DNA of 64,000 nt from JBMNEH01 sp050948665 (GTDB lineage: Bacteria; Bacillota; Clostridia; Christensenellales; UMGS416): NCBI GenBank assembly GCA_050948665.1, contig JBMNEH010000001.1, forward strand, positions 992,001 to 1,056,000, written 5' to 3'. Positions 33,971-41,727 of this stretch are shown here, piece after piece. Both the position numbers and the translations under genes were made by a program. The stretch's first letter is position 1. Each line of letters opens with the position of its first letter. The notes beneath the pieces were generated by a model. The model searched no databases, was not told the origin of the DNA, and saw nothing but the letters and a program-made list of their open reading frames with translations.

Positions 33971-35062
33971 ATGCAGATAGACAATAGAATATACTCCGTG
34001 ATTTCCGAAGCGGCGCTAAAACTGCGTACACGCATCTCGGTGCTGGACGAGACGGGAGAATGTGTTGCTTCCAGCGACGCCTCGCTGGTGGGGACCCATG
34101 AGGAGCACCTGGAGAGCGCGGACTTCGAAGACGGCGTCAGCAGGGATACGGAGAACGGAAAAACCTTTTTCCTGCTGGAAACGGAGAATTACCGCCCGCT
34201 GCGCATCGTGCTGGACGGCGTGTCCGCCGAGACGGAGCGCTACGGATACCTGCTCACCATGATCCTGGAGGAGCTGCTGAAGACTACCCTGAAGAAGCCC
34301 GGCAGGGAGGAGGTCTTCAGGCGGGTGATGCTGGACAGGATCGACCCGCTGGATATGCAGGAGGCCATCCGTGATTATCGCATCAACACGGATATTGACC
34401 GATTTGTAATCATTATCCAAACCTTCGACGGCGACGGTTCCCGGATCTACGAGAGCATGCTGAAACTCTTCCCCCCGCATCACGGGGATGTGGTCGTCAG
34501 CATGAACCGATATGTGGTGGCCGTGATCAAGCAGATCGAAGACGATATCGATATGGACAACATCGTACAGATGGTGCAGGCAATGGATGAGACCATATCG
34601 ACGGAGCTGATCGTGGACGCCTGCATCGGCGTCGGCACGGTCAAGAGGGGCCTGTCCAATGTGCGGGAGTCCTTTAAGGAGGCGCAGGAGGCAATCAATC
34701 TGGGGCTGATACAGGAAAGCCGGGGAAGGGTGTTTTTCTTCCAAAGACTGCTGCTGGAGCGTTTCCTGCAGGAGGTCCCCCGGGATCTGCGCCGGCAGTT
34801 CTATGAGCTGGCATTCAGCGAACCCCTGAAAAAGGTGATGAACGATGAGATGCAGACCACCATCACCAAATTCTTTGACAACAATCTCAACCTGTCGGAG
34901 GCGGCCAGGAAGCTGTATATCCACAGGAATACGCTGATTTACAGACTTGACAAGATACAAAAGGTGACCGGCCTGGACCTCCGCCGTTTTGAGGACTCCA
35001 TGCTGCTGAAGATCATCATCATGATGGGGAAGAGCCTCTCCTCGAACAACCGCCTGGAGTAG
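33971..35062 (+). CDS. CdaR/PucR-type transcriptional regulator
   Basis: The 363-residue product has an N-terminal sugar-diacid-recognition-like region, a middle GGDEF-like segment of the CdaR family, and a C-terminal PucR-type helix-turn-helix (about 303-345) with NNLNLSEAARKLYIHRNTL. Family members sense diacids or purine metabolites and activate nearby genes. Malic enzyme starts 3 bp downstream, so a C4-dicarboxylate such as malate is a plausible signal, though that is inference. The gene begins 17 bp beyond the terminator of the preceding gene, leaving little room for its own promoter. Confidence 0.85.
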   Translation: MQIDNRIYSVISEAALKLRTRISVLDETGECVASSDASLVGTHEEHLESADFEDGVSRDTENGKTFFLLETENYRPLRIVLDGVSAETERYGYLLTMILEELLKTTLKKPGREEVFRRVMLDRIDPLDMQEAIRDYRINTDIDRFVIIIQTFDGDGSRIYESMLKLFPPHHGDVVVSMNRYVVAVIKQIEDDIDMDNIVQMVQAMDETISTELIVDACIGVGTVKRGLSNVRESFKEAQEAINLGLIQESRGRVFFFQRLLLERFLQEVPRDLRRQFYELAFSEPLKKVMNDEMQTTITKFFDNNLNLSEAARKLYIHRNTLIYRLDKIQKVTGLDLRRFEDSMLLKIIIMMGKSLSSNNRLE

Positions 35063-35065
35063 TTC

Positions 35066-36250
35066 GTGACAACCGAAGAAAGAAACAAAAAAGCCCTGGC
35101 GCTCCACGCGGAGCACCGGGGCAAATACGCAATACGGCCTTTGGTACCGGTGGAAACCGGCGAGGACCTGAGCCTGGCGTATACGCCGGGAGTCGCCGCG
35201 CCCTGCCTGGAAATCGCGAAGGACCCGGGCATGGCGTATACCTATACCCGAAAATGGAATACGGTGGCGGTGGTCACCGACGGGACCGCGGTACTGGGGC
35301 TGGGCGACATCGGCCCCCTAGCGGGACTGCCGGTCATGGAGGGGAAGGCCATACTGTTCAGGCAGTTCGGCGGGATAGACGCGATCCCGATCTGCCTGGA
35401 TACAAAGGACCCGGAGGAGATCATCCGCACCGTCAAGCTGCTCGCCCCCTCCTTCGGCGGGATCAACCTGGAGGACATATCGGCGCCCCGCTGCTTTTAC
35501 ATCGAGGAAAGGCTGAAGGAGGAGCTGGATATCCCGGTATTCCATGACGATCAACACGGAACCGCGATCGCGGTGACGGCGGCGCTCATAAACGCGCTGA
35601 AGGTGACGGGCAGGGAGATCGGCGGGATCCGGGCGGTGATCAACGGCGCCGGTTCGGCGGGGATCGCCACGGGGCGGCTGCTGAAGGAGGCCGGGGTGGA
35701 GGACCTGGTGATGGTCGACCGCTGCGGCATACTCTGCCCGGGGACGGAGGGGATGAACCCGGCGCAGGCGGAGACGGCGGCCGCTACCAACCCGCGGCGG
35801 ATAACCGGGGGGTTGGCGGAGGCGCTGCGGGGGGCGGATGTGTTCATCGGCGTTTCCGCCCCGGGACTGGTGAACCGGGAAATGGTGGCCGCCATGGCGA
35901 AGGCCCCCATTGTATTCGCGATGGCAAACCCTGATCCGGAGATCCTGCCGGAGGAGGCGCTGGCGGGGGGCGCCGCGGTAGTCGGGACGGGAAGAAGCGA
36001 TTACCCCAACCAGATCAATAATGTGATGGTGTTTCCCGGGCTGTTCCGCGGGGCGCTGGACGCCCGGGCGGGAAAAATCAGCCGGGAGATGATGATGGCG
36101 GCGGCCTATGCCATCGCGGCGCTGGAGCCGGAGGGAGGACTGGGGGCGGACCGTATACTGCCCCGGGCCTTCGATCCCCGGCTGCCGGCGGCGGTGGCGG
36201 CGGCGGTGAAGGAGGCGGCGCGCCGCGGGGGGGCGGCGGGAATTCAGTAA
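35066..36250 (+). CDS. NAD(P)-dependent malic enzyme (decarboxylating)
   Basis: Malic enzyme oxidatively decarboxylates malate to pyruvate. The short 394-residue bacterial form is seen, with SLAYTPGVAAPCLEIA near residue 34, TDGTAVLGLGDIGP, KAILFRQFGG and FHDDQHGTAIAV (metal site) near 160. A Rossmann segment VINGAGSAGIA near 195 and AMANPDPEI near 290 follow. The start is GTG 35066 with GGAG seven bases ahead, three bases after the regulator gene. Cofactor choice is not clear from the sequence. Confidence 0.94.
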   Translation: MTTEERNKKALALHAEHRGKYAIRPLVPVETGEDLSLAYTPGVAAPCLEIAKDPGMAYTYTRKWNTVAVVTDGTAVLGLGDIGPLAGLPVMEGKAILFRQFGGIDAIPICLDTKDPEEIIRTVKLLAPSFGGINLEDISAPRCFYIEERLKEELDIPVFHDDQHGTAIAVTAALINALKVTGREIGGIRAVINGAGSAGIATGRLLKEAGVEDLVMVDRCGILCPGTEGMNPAQAETAAATNPRRITGGLAEALRGADVFIGVSAPGLVNREMVAAMAKAPIVFAMANPDPEILPEEALAGGAAVVGTGRSDYPNQINNVMVFPGLFRGALDARAGKISREMMMAAAYAIAALEPEGGLGADRILPRAFDPRLPAAVAAAVKEAARRGGAAGIQ

Positions 36251-36285
36251 TTCCGTTGCAATCCCGCCTTGTTCGTGATACCATG

Positions 36286-36316
36286 AGGGGGTCCCTTTCA
36301 AGAGGGATCCCTTTTT
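36286..36316 (+). terminator. Terminator after malic enzyme
   Basis: Stem 36286-36296 with 36303-36313 (two G-T wobbles), then TTTT to 36316. It ends 15 bp before the ctpA start. Confidence 0.8.
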
Positions 36317-36331
36317 GCAGGAGCGTGAAAG

Positions 36332-37552
36332 ATGAAGAAAAGAACAGCAGCAATCCTCTGTGTGGTGGTGGCCGCAGTCTGCAGCGTGGTTACCTGTTAT
36401 TGCACACTCTACGCGGTAAACGGAAACCTTTCGGTACCGAGGGAGGAGAACACAGCCGAGGCGTGGGCACCGCTGAAGGTGATCCGGGAGATCGACGGGA
36501 AAATCGAGGGGACCTCCATCTACCCCTTTGACGAGGATACGCGGCAGACCATGGAGCATAATGCCGTGAAGGGGTATCTTACCGGCCTGGGCGACCCCTA
36601 CGCGGTCTGGTTCACCAAGGAGGAGTTCGAGGAATATATGGAAGCCTCCGCCGGGAATTATGTGGGCATCGGCGTGCTTGTACAGTTTGACACCGAGGCG
36701 AACCATGTCCGCGCCGTCAGGGTGTATGAGGATTCACCGGCATTTGAAGCCGGCATACTGGCCGGAGACCTTTTTATGGAGGTGGACGGGCAGGATGTGA
36801 CGGGGATGTCCCTGGACGACGTCAAAAACCTCGTGGCGGGCGTCGAGGGGACGGAGGTCACGATCACACTGTCGCGGAACGACGCGCCGTATACCGTGAC
36901 CTGTATAAGGCGGGCGCTGACGGTCACCCGGGTGTACGCGCAAATGGCGTCGGACAGGGTGGGGTATATCAGCATCTCGGAATTCTACGGCGACGCGGAT
37001 AAGGCTTTCAAGACGGCCTATGAGAACCTGCGGGGACAGGGGATGGAAGCGCTGATCGTGGACCTGCGGGACAACCCCGGCGGGGAGGAAGGGGTGGTGG
37101 TGAATATCGCCGATTACTTCATGGAAAAGGGACCGGTCATCATCACAGAGGATAAGGACGGCAACCGGGATATCGGGTACAGCACCCATGACCCGATCGT
37201 GGACGTGCCGGTGGCGGTGCTGGTAAACGGCAACAGCGCTTCGGCGTCGGAGCTGCTGACCGCCAACCTGAAGGACCTGGGGATCGCCACGGTGATCGGC
37301 ACACGGACATTCGGAAAGGGAACGGTACAGACTTTCCAGTACCTGTCCAACGGCTCGGTGGTCAAGCTCACCGCGTTCCGTTACCTTACGGGCCAGGAGA
37401 CGCCGGTGCAGGATGTGGGGGTGGAGCCGGACATCGTGACGGAAGCGGAGGCGGACGTTTCCATGAACTATATGCTGCGCACCACCGACGCCGACAACCA
37501 GTATCAGACGGCGATCATTGAGCTGGAGCGGCAGCTGCGGGAAGGAAAGTAG
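36332..37552 (+). CDS. ctpA: S41 carboxyl-terminal processing protease
   Basis: This is a periplasm-facing or extracytoplasmic serine protease of the CtpA family. One N-terminal transmembrane helix (about 5-28) is followed by a helical region, a PDZ domain (about 105-185, with YVGIGVLVQFD and PAFEAGILAGDLFMEVDG), and the S41 core. NGNSASASELLTA near residue 298 contains the catalytic Ser and FGKGTVQ near 327 the Lys. DLRDNPGG precedes them. At 406 residues it is normal. A GGAGCG site precedes ATG 36332. Targets are unknown; such proteases act on envelope proteins. Confidence 0.95.
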   Translation: MKKRTAAILCVVVAAVCSVVTCYCTLYAVNGNLSVPREENTAEAWAPLKVIREIDGKIEGTSIYPFDEDTRQTMEHNAVKGYLTGLGDPYAVWFTKEEFEEYMEASAGNYVGIGVLVQFDTEANHVRAVRVYEDSPAFEAGILAGDLFMEVDGQDVTGMSLDDVKNLVAGVEGTEVTITLSRNDAPYTVTCIRRALTVTRVYAQMASDRVGYISISEFYGDADKAFKTAYENLRGQGMEALIVDLRDNPGGEEGVVVNIADYFMEKGPVIITEDKDGNRDIGYSTHDPIVDVPVAVLVNGNSASASELLTANLKDLGIATVIGTRTFGKGTVQTFQYLSNGSVVKLTAFRYLTGQETPVQDVGVEPDIVTEAEADVSMNYMLRTTDADNQYQTAIIELERQLREGK

Positions 37553-37586
37553 CAGCCCGAAACCGCGGGGCGCAGGGATAGGAAAC

Positions 37587-37620
37587 GCCGTTCCGTTATC
37601 TGACGGAGCGGCGCTTGTTT
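37587..37620 (+). terminator. Terminator-like hairpin after ctpA
   Basis: GCCGTTCCGT (37587-37596) pairs with ACGGAGCGGC (37603-37612) with one wobble, followed by GCTTGTTT. Confidence 0.65.
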
Positions 37621-37684
37621 CCCGGCGGGAGGAGCCGGAGAATAACAACGGAACGGGGATGTTCGGGCGGAGGGAAGGAAGAAC

Positions 37685-38191
37685 ATGGGTTACGGGAGCC
37701 GTACAGCGCGATTTGTGATCAAGAAGATGGAAACCGACGCGGAAATAAAGGGCAAGGCCTATGTGCACCGGAAAGCCTGGCAGGAAACCTATACCGGGCT
37801 TATCGACCGGCGCTATCTCGACGCGATGACACTTGAGAAATACGAGCGGCTCGCTTACAGGTGGCGGGAAAATGTCCTCATCGCGAAGGAGGGGGAGCGG
37901 GTCATCGGATTCTGTTCCTACGGGAAATGCCGTGACGATGATCTGCCGGACGCCGGTGAGATAACCGCCATCTATGTTTTGGCGGCGTATCACGGGACCG
38001 GCGCAGGAAGGGCGCTGATGGAGGCGGGACTGGGGGAGCTGGACTATCCGCGGACCGCGGTATGGGTGCTGCGGGAGAACGGCCGGGCCGTCCGGTTTTA
38101 TGAGAAACTCGGGTTCCGCTTCGAAGGGAGCGAAAAAGAAATCACGCTGGGTACGCCCGTCACGGAACGCAGGATGATATTGCAGCGGTGA
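37685..38191 (+). CDS. GNAT family N-acetyltransferase
   Basis: The 168-residue product shows the GNAT fold: an N-terminal strand, AKEGERVIGFCSYGK, GEITAIYVLAAYHGTGAGRALM with the acetyl-CoA pyrophosphate loop HGTGAGRA near residue 100, and the C-terminal NGRAVRFYEKLGFRFEG. The acceptor cannot be deduced. It could act on a small molecule or a protein N terminus. GGAAGGAAG lies ahead of ATG 37685. The hairpin before it suggests its own transcription unit. Confidence 0.88.
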   Translation: MGYGSRTARFVIKKMETDAEIKGKAYVHRKAWQETYTGLIDRRYLDAMTLEKYERLAYRWRENVLIAKEGERVIGFCSYGKCRDDDLPDAGEITAIYVLAAYHGTGAGRALMEAGLGELDYPRTAVWVLRENGRAVRFYEKLGFRFEGSEKEITLGTPVTERRMILQR

Positions 38192-38495
38192 ATTGAGATT
38201 TTAACGAACGCAGAAATCGGGGCAACCCGAGTGAATGAATACATAAGAATACGCAGAAATATGGAATAGGATCCAGACGCAACAAATCCGTTCTGGTCTC
38301 AAAGGATTCCGCGACGGGGAGATCCGCGCAAAAACGGGATACGACGTTGAAAGCATTCTCATCGTCAAAATATGATTTGCAATGGGTAAAAAAATCAGAG
38401 GCGACGGCGGAAGCCGTGAAAGGCGGAAAGGAGCGCGCGTCCTTGTTGACGATCGGCCCATGGCGGGCAAGCCGGCGTATGAAGACTGAGGCGTC
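38192..38495 (+). other. Intergenic stretch with an unassigned open frame
   Basis: Plus-strand frame 38239-38499 is open for 86 codons without a good start codon. It ends in a TGA overlapping the next ATG, and its sequence (for example KAFSSSKYDLQWVKK) is not one I recognise. It may be a gene remnant or chance. G+C is lower than in the neighbours. No promoter of quality was found. Confidence 0.35.
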
Positions 38496-39416
38496 ATGAA
38501 AGAAAGGACCGGAAAACAAAGAGAACTGATCGCGGGGTGCCTTTGCGCGATCGGATGCGAGACCTTATACGGCTTCAGTTCCGTTTTCACAAAAAAGGCA
38601 ACCGAAACTGCCGGTACATTGGCGCTGCTTGGATGGCGGTTTCTGATCGCCGCGGCAATCATGGGCGTGTGCGCTCTCTTTGGCTCGATCAAAATCAAGT
38701 TGAAAGGGAAGAGCTTAAGGCCCCTATTATTGGTGGCCCTGTTCAGCCCGGTCATTTACTTCATCGGGGAAACGGCGGGGATCGCTCTTACGACGGCTTC
38801 CGAGAGCGGCGCTTTCCTCGCCTGTATACCGGTTGCCTCCATATCGGCGTCGGCCCTGCTGTTGAAAAAGAAACCGACCCGCGTCCAGGTGACGGGAATC
38901 CTGATCACACTCACGGGGGTGCTCATCACGATATTTGTCGTGGGAGCGACATCCAGCCTGTCCTTTACGGGCTATTTGTTTTTACTTGCCGCCGTTATTT
39001 CGTACGCACTATACTGCGTATCCGTGGAAAAGGCATCCGGATTTTCCGGCGCGGAAATCACGTACGTTATGCTGACGGCGGGCGCGGCCGTATTTGTTGT
39101 TTTGGCGTTGACCGAAGCGGCGATCAAAGGCAATCTCCGCGAGCTTATCACGCTGCCGCTGCGGAACAGGGACTTTTTATACGCGATATTATACCAGGGA
39201 ATCGGATGCTCGATCATAGCGTTCTTTCTCTCAAATGTCGCGATCTCAAAGATCGGCGTCAACAGGGCGTCCTCATTTATCGGCGTGGCGACGGTCATCT
39301 CGATCACCGCGGGGGCGCTTATACTGCGGGAGCCTTTTACACCCTTTCAAATCGCCGGCGCTGCGGTGATCATCGCCGGCGTATACATCGCCAACGCAGA
39401 GCCCCTGAGCGGATAA
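38496..39416 (+). CDS. EamA/DMT family transporter
   Basis: A 306-residue membrane protein with about ten hydrophobic helices arranged as two EamA repeats. The first repeat holds FSSVFTKKATETAGTLALLGWRF and the second SYALYCVSVEKASGFSG. RASSFIGVATVISITAGALILREPFTPFQ is the usual C-terminal block. The family exports metabolites or amino acids; the substrate is unknown. The ATG overlaps a TGA of the preceding open frame. A small regulator gene follows after about 170 bp. Confidence 0.88.
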   Translation: MKERTGKQRELIAGCLCAIGCETLYGFSSVFTKKATETAGTLALLGWRFLIAAAIMGVCALFGSIKIKLKGKSLRPLLLVALFSPVIYFIGETAGIALTTASESGAFLACIPVASISASALLLKKKPTRVQVTGILITLTGVLITIFVVGATSSLSFTGYLFLLAAVISYALYCVSVEKASGFSGAEITYVMLTAGAAVFVVLALTEAAIKGNLRELITLPLRNRDFLYAILYQGIGCSIIAFFLSNVAISKIGVNRASSFIGVATVISITAGALILREPFTPFQIAGAAVIIAGVYIANAEPLSG

Positions 39417-39588
39417 ACGCGGAAACCCGTCATGCAGATATGCATTTGCAGGGCAGGCGGAGGGACCGGGATACCGGGATTTATGCGGAGGACAGGGGTT
39501 GTCGGGCGGAAAACAGGGTGCTTCCCGCTTTGTGTCCTGTTTATTCCTTTGTATTTAGGGTATGCTTACAATGGGGGGAGGGCAATCC

Positions 39589-39957
39589 ATGGATCAACAG
39601 AAAATCGGAGCATTTTTGAGAGAACTGCGGAGGACAAAGGGTCTTACGCAGGAACAGATCGCCGCGCGATTCCATGTATCCAACAGGACGGTATCCCGTT
39701 GGGAAAACGGAAGGAATATGCCGGATCTGGACATCCTGATCGAGATCGCCGATTATTATGAAGTCGACCTCCGGGAAATCCTTGACGGAGAAAGGAGAAG
39801 CGGGAAAATGGATCATGAAACGAAAGAAACGGCGCTGAAGGCGGCGGATTACGCAAACACGGAAGCGGAACGATATACAAGGCGGGTGCGCGGGCTGCTG
39901 TTGGCGGGGGCGATCCGCGCGGTTGAAAAAGCGGGGACGGGCCGCGGGCCGCGATGA
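39589..39957 (+). CDS. Xre-family HTH regulator
   Basis: The 122-residue product has an N-terminal HTH_3 domain (about 5-60), with IGAFLRELRRTKGLTQEQIAARFHVSNRTVSRWENG and DLREILDGE. The C-terminal 60 residues are short, basic and end without a clear second domain, whereas many relatives carry membrane segments there, so the tail may be truncated. ATG 39589 has GGGGAGG seven bases before it. A preceding in-frame ATG at 39562 would overlap the promoter zone. Confidence 0.88.
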   Translation: MDQQKIGAFLRELRRTKGLTQEQIAARFHVSNRTVSRWENGRNMPDLDILIEIADYYEVDLREILDGERRSGKMDHETKETALKAADYANTEAERYTRRVRGLLLAGAIRAVEKAGTGRGPR

Positions 39958-39965
39958 CACAGGAG

Positions 39966-39998
39966 AAAACGGCATGATCGACGGGATCATGCCGTTTT
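39966..39998. terminator. Bidirectional terminator between the Xre gene and tadA
   Basis: AAAACGGCATGATC (39966-39979) pairs perfectly with GATCATGCCGTTTT (39985-39998), with A and T tails on both strands. Confidence 0.92.
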
Positions 39999-40024
39999 GA
40001 AAGCTTATTTCAGAAAGACGCCCG

Positions 40025-40492
40025 TTACGGAGGGGCGGTCTTATCCCCGGCACGGAGGGCGGCGAAAAAATCCCTCAGCAGGGCGGCGCAATCCTCCGCC
40101 AGCAGGCCGCCGTAGACCCTTGTGCAGGAAGGCAGACGCCCATCCTCCGCGGGGTTCATCACCGAGCCGCAGCAGCCGGCCCTGGGATCGAATGCGCCGA
40201 AGAAGACACGGGAAAGGTGGCTCTGAAGGATGGCCCCCGCGCACATCATACAGGGCTCCAGGGTGACAAAGAGGTCACACCCCTCCAGATTCCAGCCGCC
40301 AAGCAGGGCGGCGGCCTGCCGCAGGACGAGCAGCTCGGCATGGGCGGTGGGGTCTCCGGAGGATTCCCGTCTGTTGGAGGCGGACGCCAGCAGCCGGTCC
40401 CCCCGGAAGACAACTGCGCCCACCGGGACCTCACCGGGCGCGGCGGTGCGGGCGACCTCCAGAGCCAGGGCCATTTTCTCCTCTAAGGACAT
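40025..40492 (-). CDS. tadA: tRNA-specific adenosine deaminase
   Basis: TadA changes the wobble adenosine-34 of tRNA-Arg(ACG) to inosine. The zinc site is present: HAELL near residue 51 with the catalytic Glu, and EPCMMCAGAI near 80. The N-terminal ALEVARTAAPGEVPVGAVV is typical. The 155 residues fit. It overlaps the upstream esterase gene by 10 bp, so both are on one minus transcript from the promoter at 41621-41649. A functional link between them is not apparent. Confidence 0.95.
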   Translation of the reverse strand: MSLEEKMALALEVARTAAPGEVPVGAVVFRGDRLLASASNRRESSGDPTAHAELLVLRQAAALLGGWNLEGCDLFVTLEPCMMCAGAILQSHLSRVFFGAFDPRAGCCGSVMNPAEDGRLPSCTRVYGGLLAEDCAALLRDFFAALRAGDKTAPP

Positions 40493-41592
40493 GGGGAGAC
40501 CTCATCACGCCGGGTAAAAAAGCGGAGGGCGGCCAGCCAGTCCTGCCGGGTCAGATCGTGGACGCCCCGGCGGAGGCGATAGCCGCAACAGGCGCTTCGC
40601 ACCGTACGGCCGGGCTCGGGGAAGGGGGAGGGGGGCAGCCCCTGTTCTCCGTAAAGGGCCCAAAAGGGGGCAGCGGCGCGGAGGGAGAGGAACTCACTGA
40701 GAGGATCGGCCCAGGAATCCTCCGTGGCGCTGGTAATAAACAGGGGCCGGGGGGCGATCAGACCCAGGAGATGATGCTGGTCAAAGGGGAGGGAATCCTC
40801 AAGCCCCGCCCAATCCTGAAAGGAAGGGGTGAACCAGTGGGGGAAGAGACGGGTAATATCCCCGACGCGCTCTCCCTCCTTCCCCCGGTGGAGGGCGGCG
40901 CCGCCGCAGCCGGAGCAGGAGGCGAAAACACCGGCAAAGGCGGTGTCAAGAGCGCCGGCCCACAGGGCGGCCTTGCCGCCCCTGGAATGACCGGCGACAT
41001 AGACCCGCCGGGGATCGACGGCGGGGAGCCGGGCAAGGACGGTACGGGAGAGGCAGGCCGCGGCGGACCAGGCGCAGAGGGCGCCCCAGGGGGCATCCTC
41101 CGCAAAGGGCATCCCGGCCATGGCGCCCATGATCCCCCGGCCGGTTTGACGGGGATCGTCGGGCTGTACGTCACCGACATGGAACGCGGCGGCGGCATAG
41201 CCTGCCCGCAGCAGTTCCCTCACGGGGAAAAAGGGGTTGTACCGGAGACGGTGTATGTCATGAAAGCCGGGGGAGCGGTTATTCAAAAAGAGTACGCAGG
41301 GGGAGTTTTCCCGGCCGGCGGGCAGGAAAACGCTGAGGGGGAAGCGATAGATCCGACGGCCGGCGGAACAGGTGAGGCGCAAACGGACGGCCGTACCGCG
41401 GCCGCCGGCGCAGGCGGGGCCGGCATCCGTTTCCTCGGATGTGACCGTAAAATCCCCCAGGGGGGGGAAGCCGTATTCCGTACGCCCTATCAGCCGAAGG
41501 AGGGTTTGACGCCCCCGGGCCTCCCAGTACGCAGGGGTGGTACCGGCGGGAAAACAGGGGGGTATGATCCGCCCGTCATCATGGGTCCGCAT
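40483..41592 (-). CDS. CE15-like glucuronoyl esterase / alpha-beta hydrolase
   Basis: A 369-residue alpha/beta hydrolase without an obvious signal peptide. The nucleophile elbow is VAGHSRGGKAALWAGALD with Ser203, which resembles bacterial carbohydrate esterase family 15. LFITSATEDSWADP and a late His in RGVHDLTRQDW could complete the triad. CE15 enzymes cut esters between glucuronate on xylan and lignin alcohols. Some related proteins are acetylxylan esterases, so the exact reaction is uncertain. The start at 41592 has GGAGGTT five bases ahead. A perfect promoter stands at 41621-41649. It faces a divergent GH5 glycosidase gene, which supports a polysaccharide role. Confidence 0.72.
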   Translation of the reverse strand: MRTHDDGRIIPPCFPAGTTPAYWEARGRQTLLRLIGRTEYGFPPLGDFTVTSEETDAGPACAGGRGTAVRLRLTCSAGRRIYRFPLSVFLPAGRENSPCVLFLNNRSPGFHDIHRLRYNPFFPVRELLRAGYAAAAFHVGDVQPDDPRQTGRGIMGAMAGMPFAEDAPWGALCAWSAAACLSRTVLARLPAVDPRRVYVAGHSRGGKAALWAGALDTAFAGVFASCSGCGGAALHRGKEGERVGDITRLFPHWFTPSFQDWAGLEDSLPFDQHHLLGLIAPRPLFITSATEDSWADPLSEFLSLRAAAPFWALYGEQGLPPSPFPEPGRTVRSACCGYRLRRGVHDLTRQDWLAALRFFTRRDEVSPCP

Positions 41593-41620
41593 AGAGAACC
41601 TCCGCTTTTGTGATAGCGCA

Positions 41621-41649
41621 ATTATACCAAACAGGAAGTATGCTGTCAA
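41621..41649 (-). promoter_or_regulatory. Perfect consensus promoter for the esterase-tadA unit
   Basis: Minus strand TTGACA (41644-41649), 17-bp spacer, TATAAT (41621-41626); all twelve positions match. Confidence 0.92.
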
Positions 41650-41671
41650 AGAAAACAGGGAGGAGAAAATC

Positions 41672-41700
41672 TTGTATCACGGCGGAATATATGGTAAAGT
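41672..41700 (+). promoter_or_regulatory. Probable promoter of the GH5 gene
   Basis: TTGTAT (41672-41677), 17-bp spacer, TAAAGT (41695-41700), 28 bp before the GH5 start. Confidence 0.5.
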
Positions 41701-41727
41701 TGAACTATGAAAAAGGGAGGAACCGAT

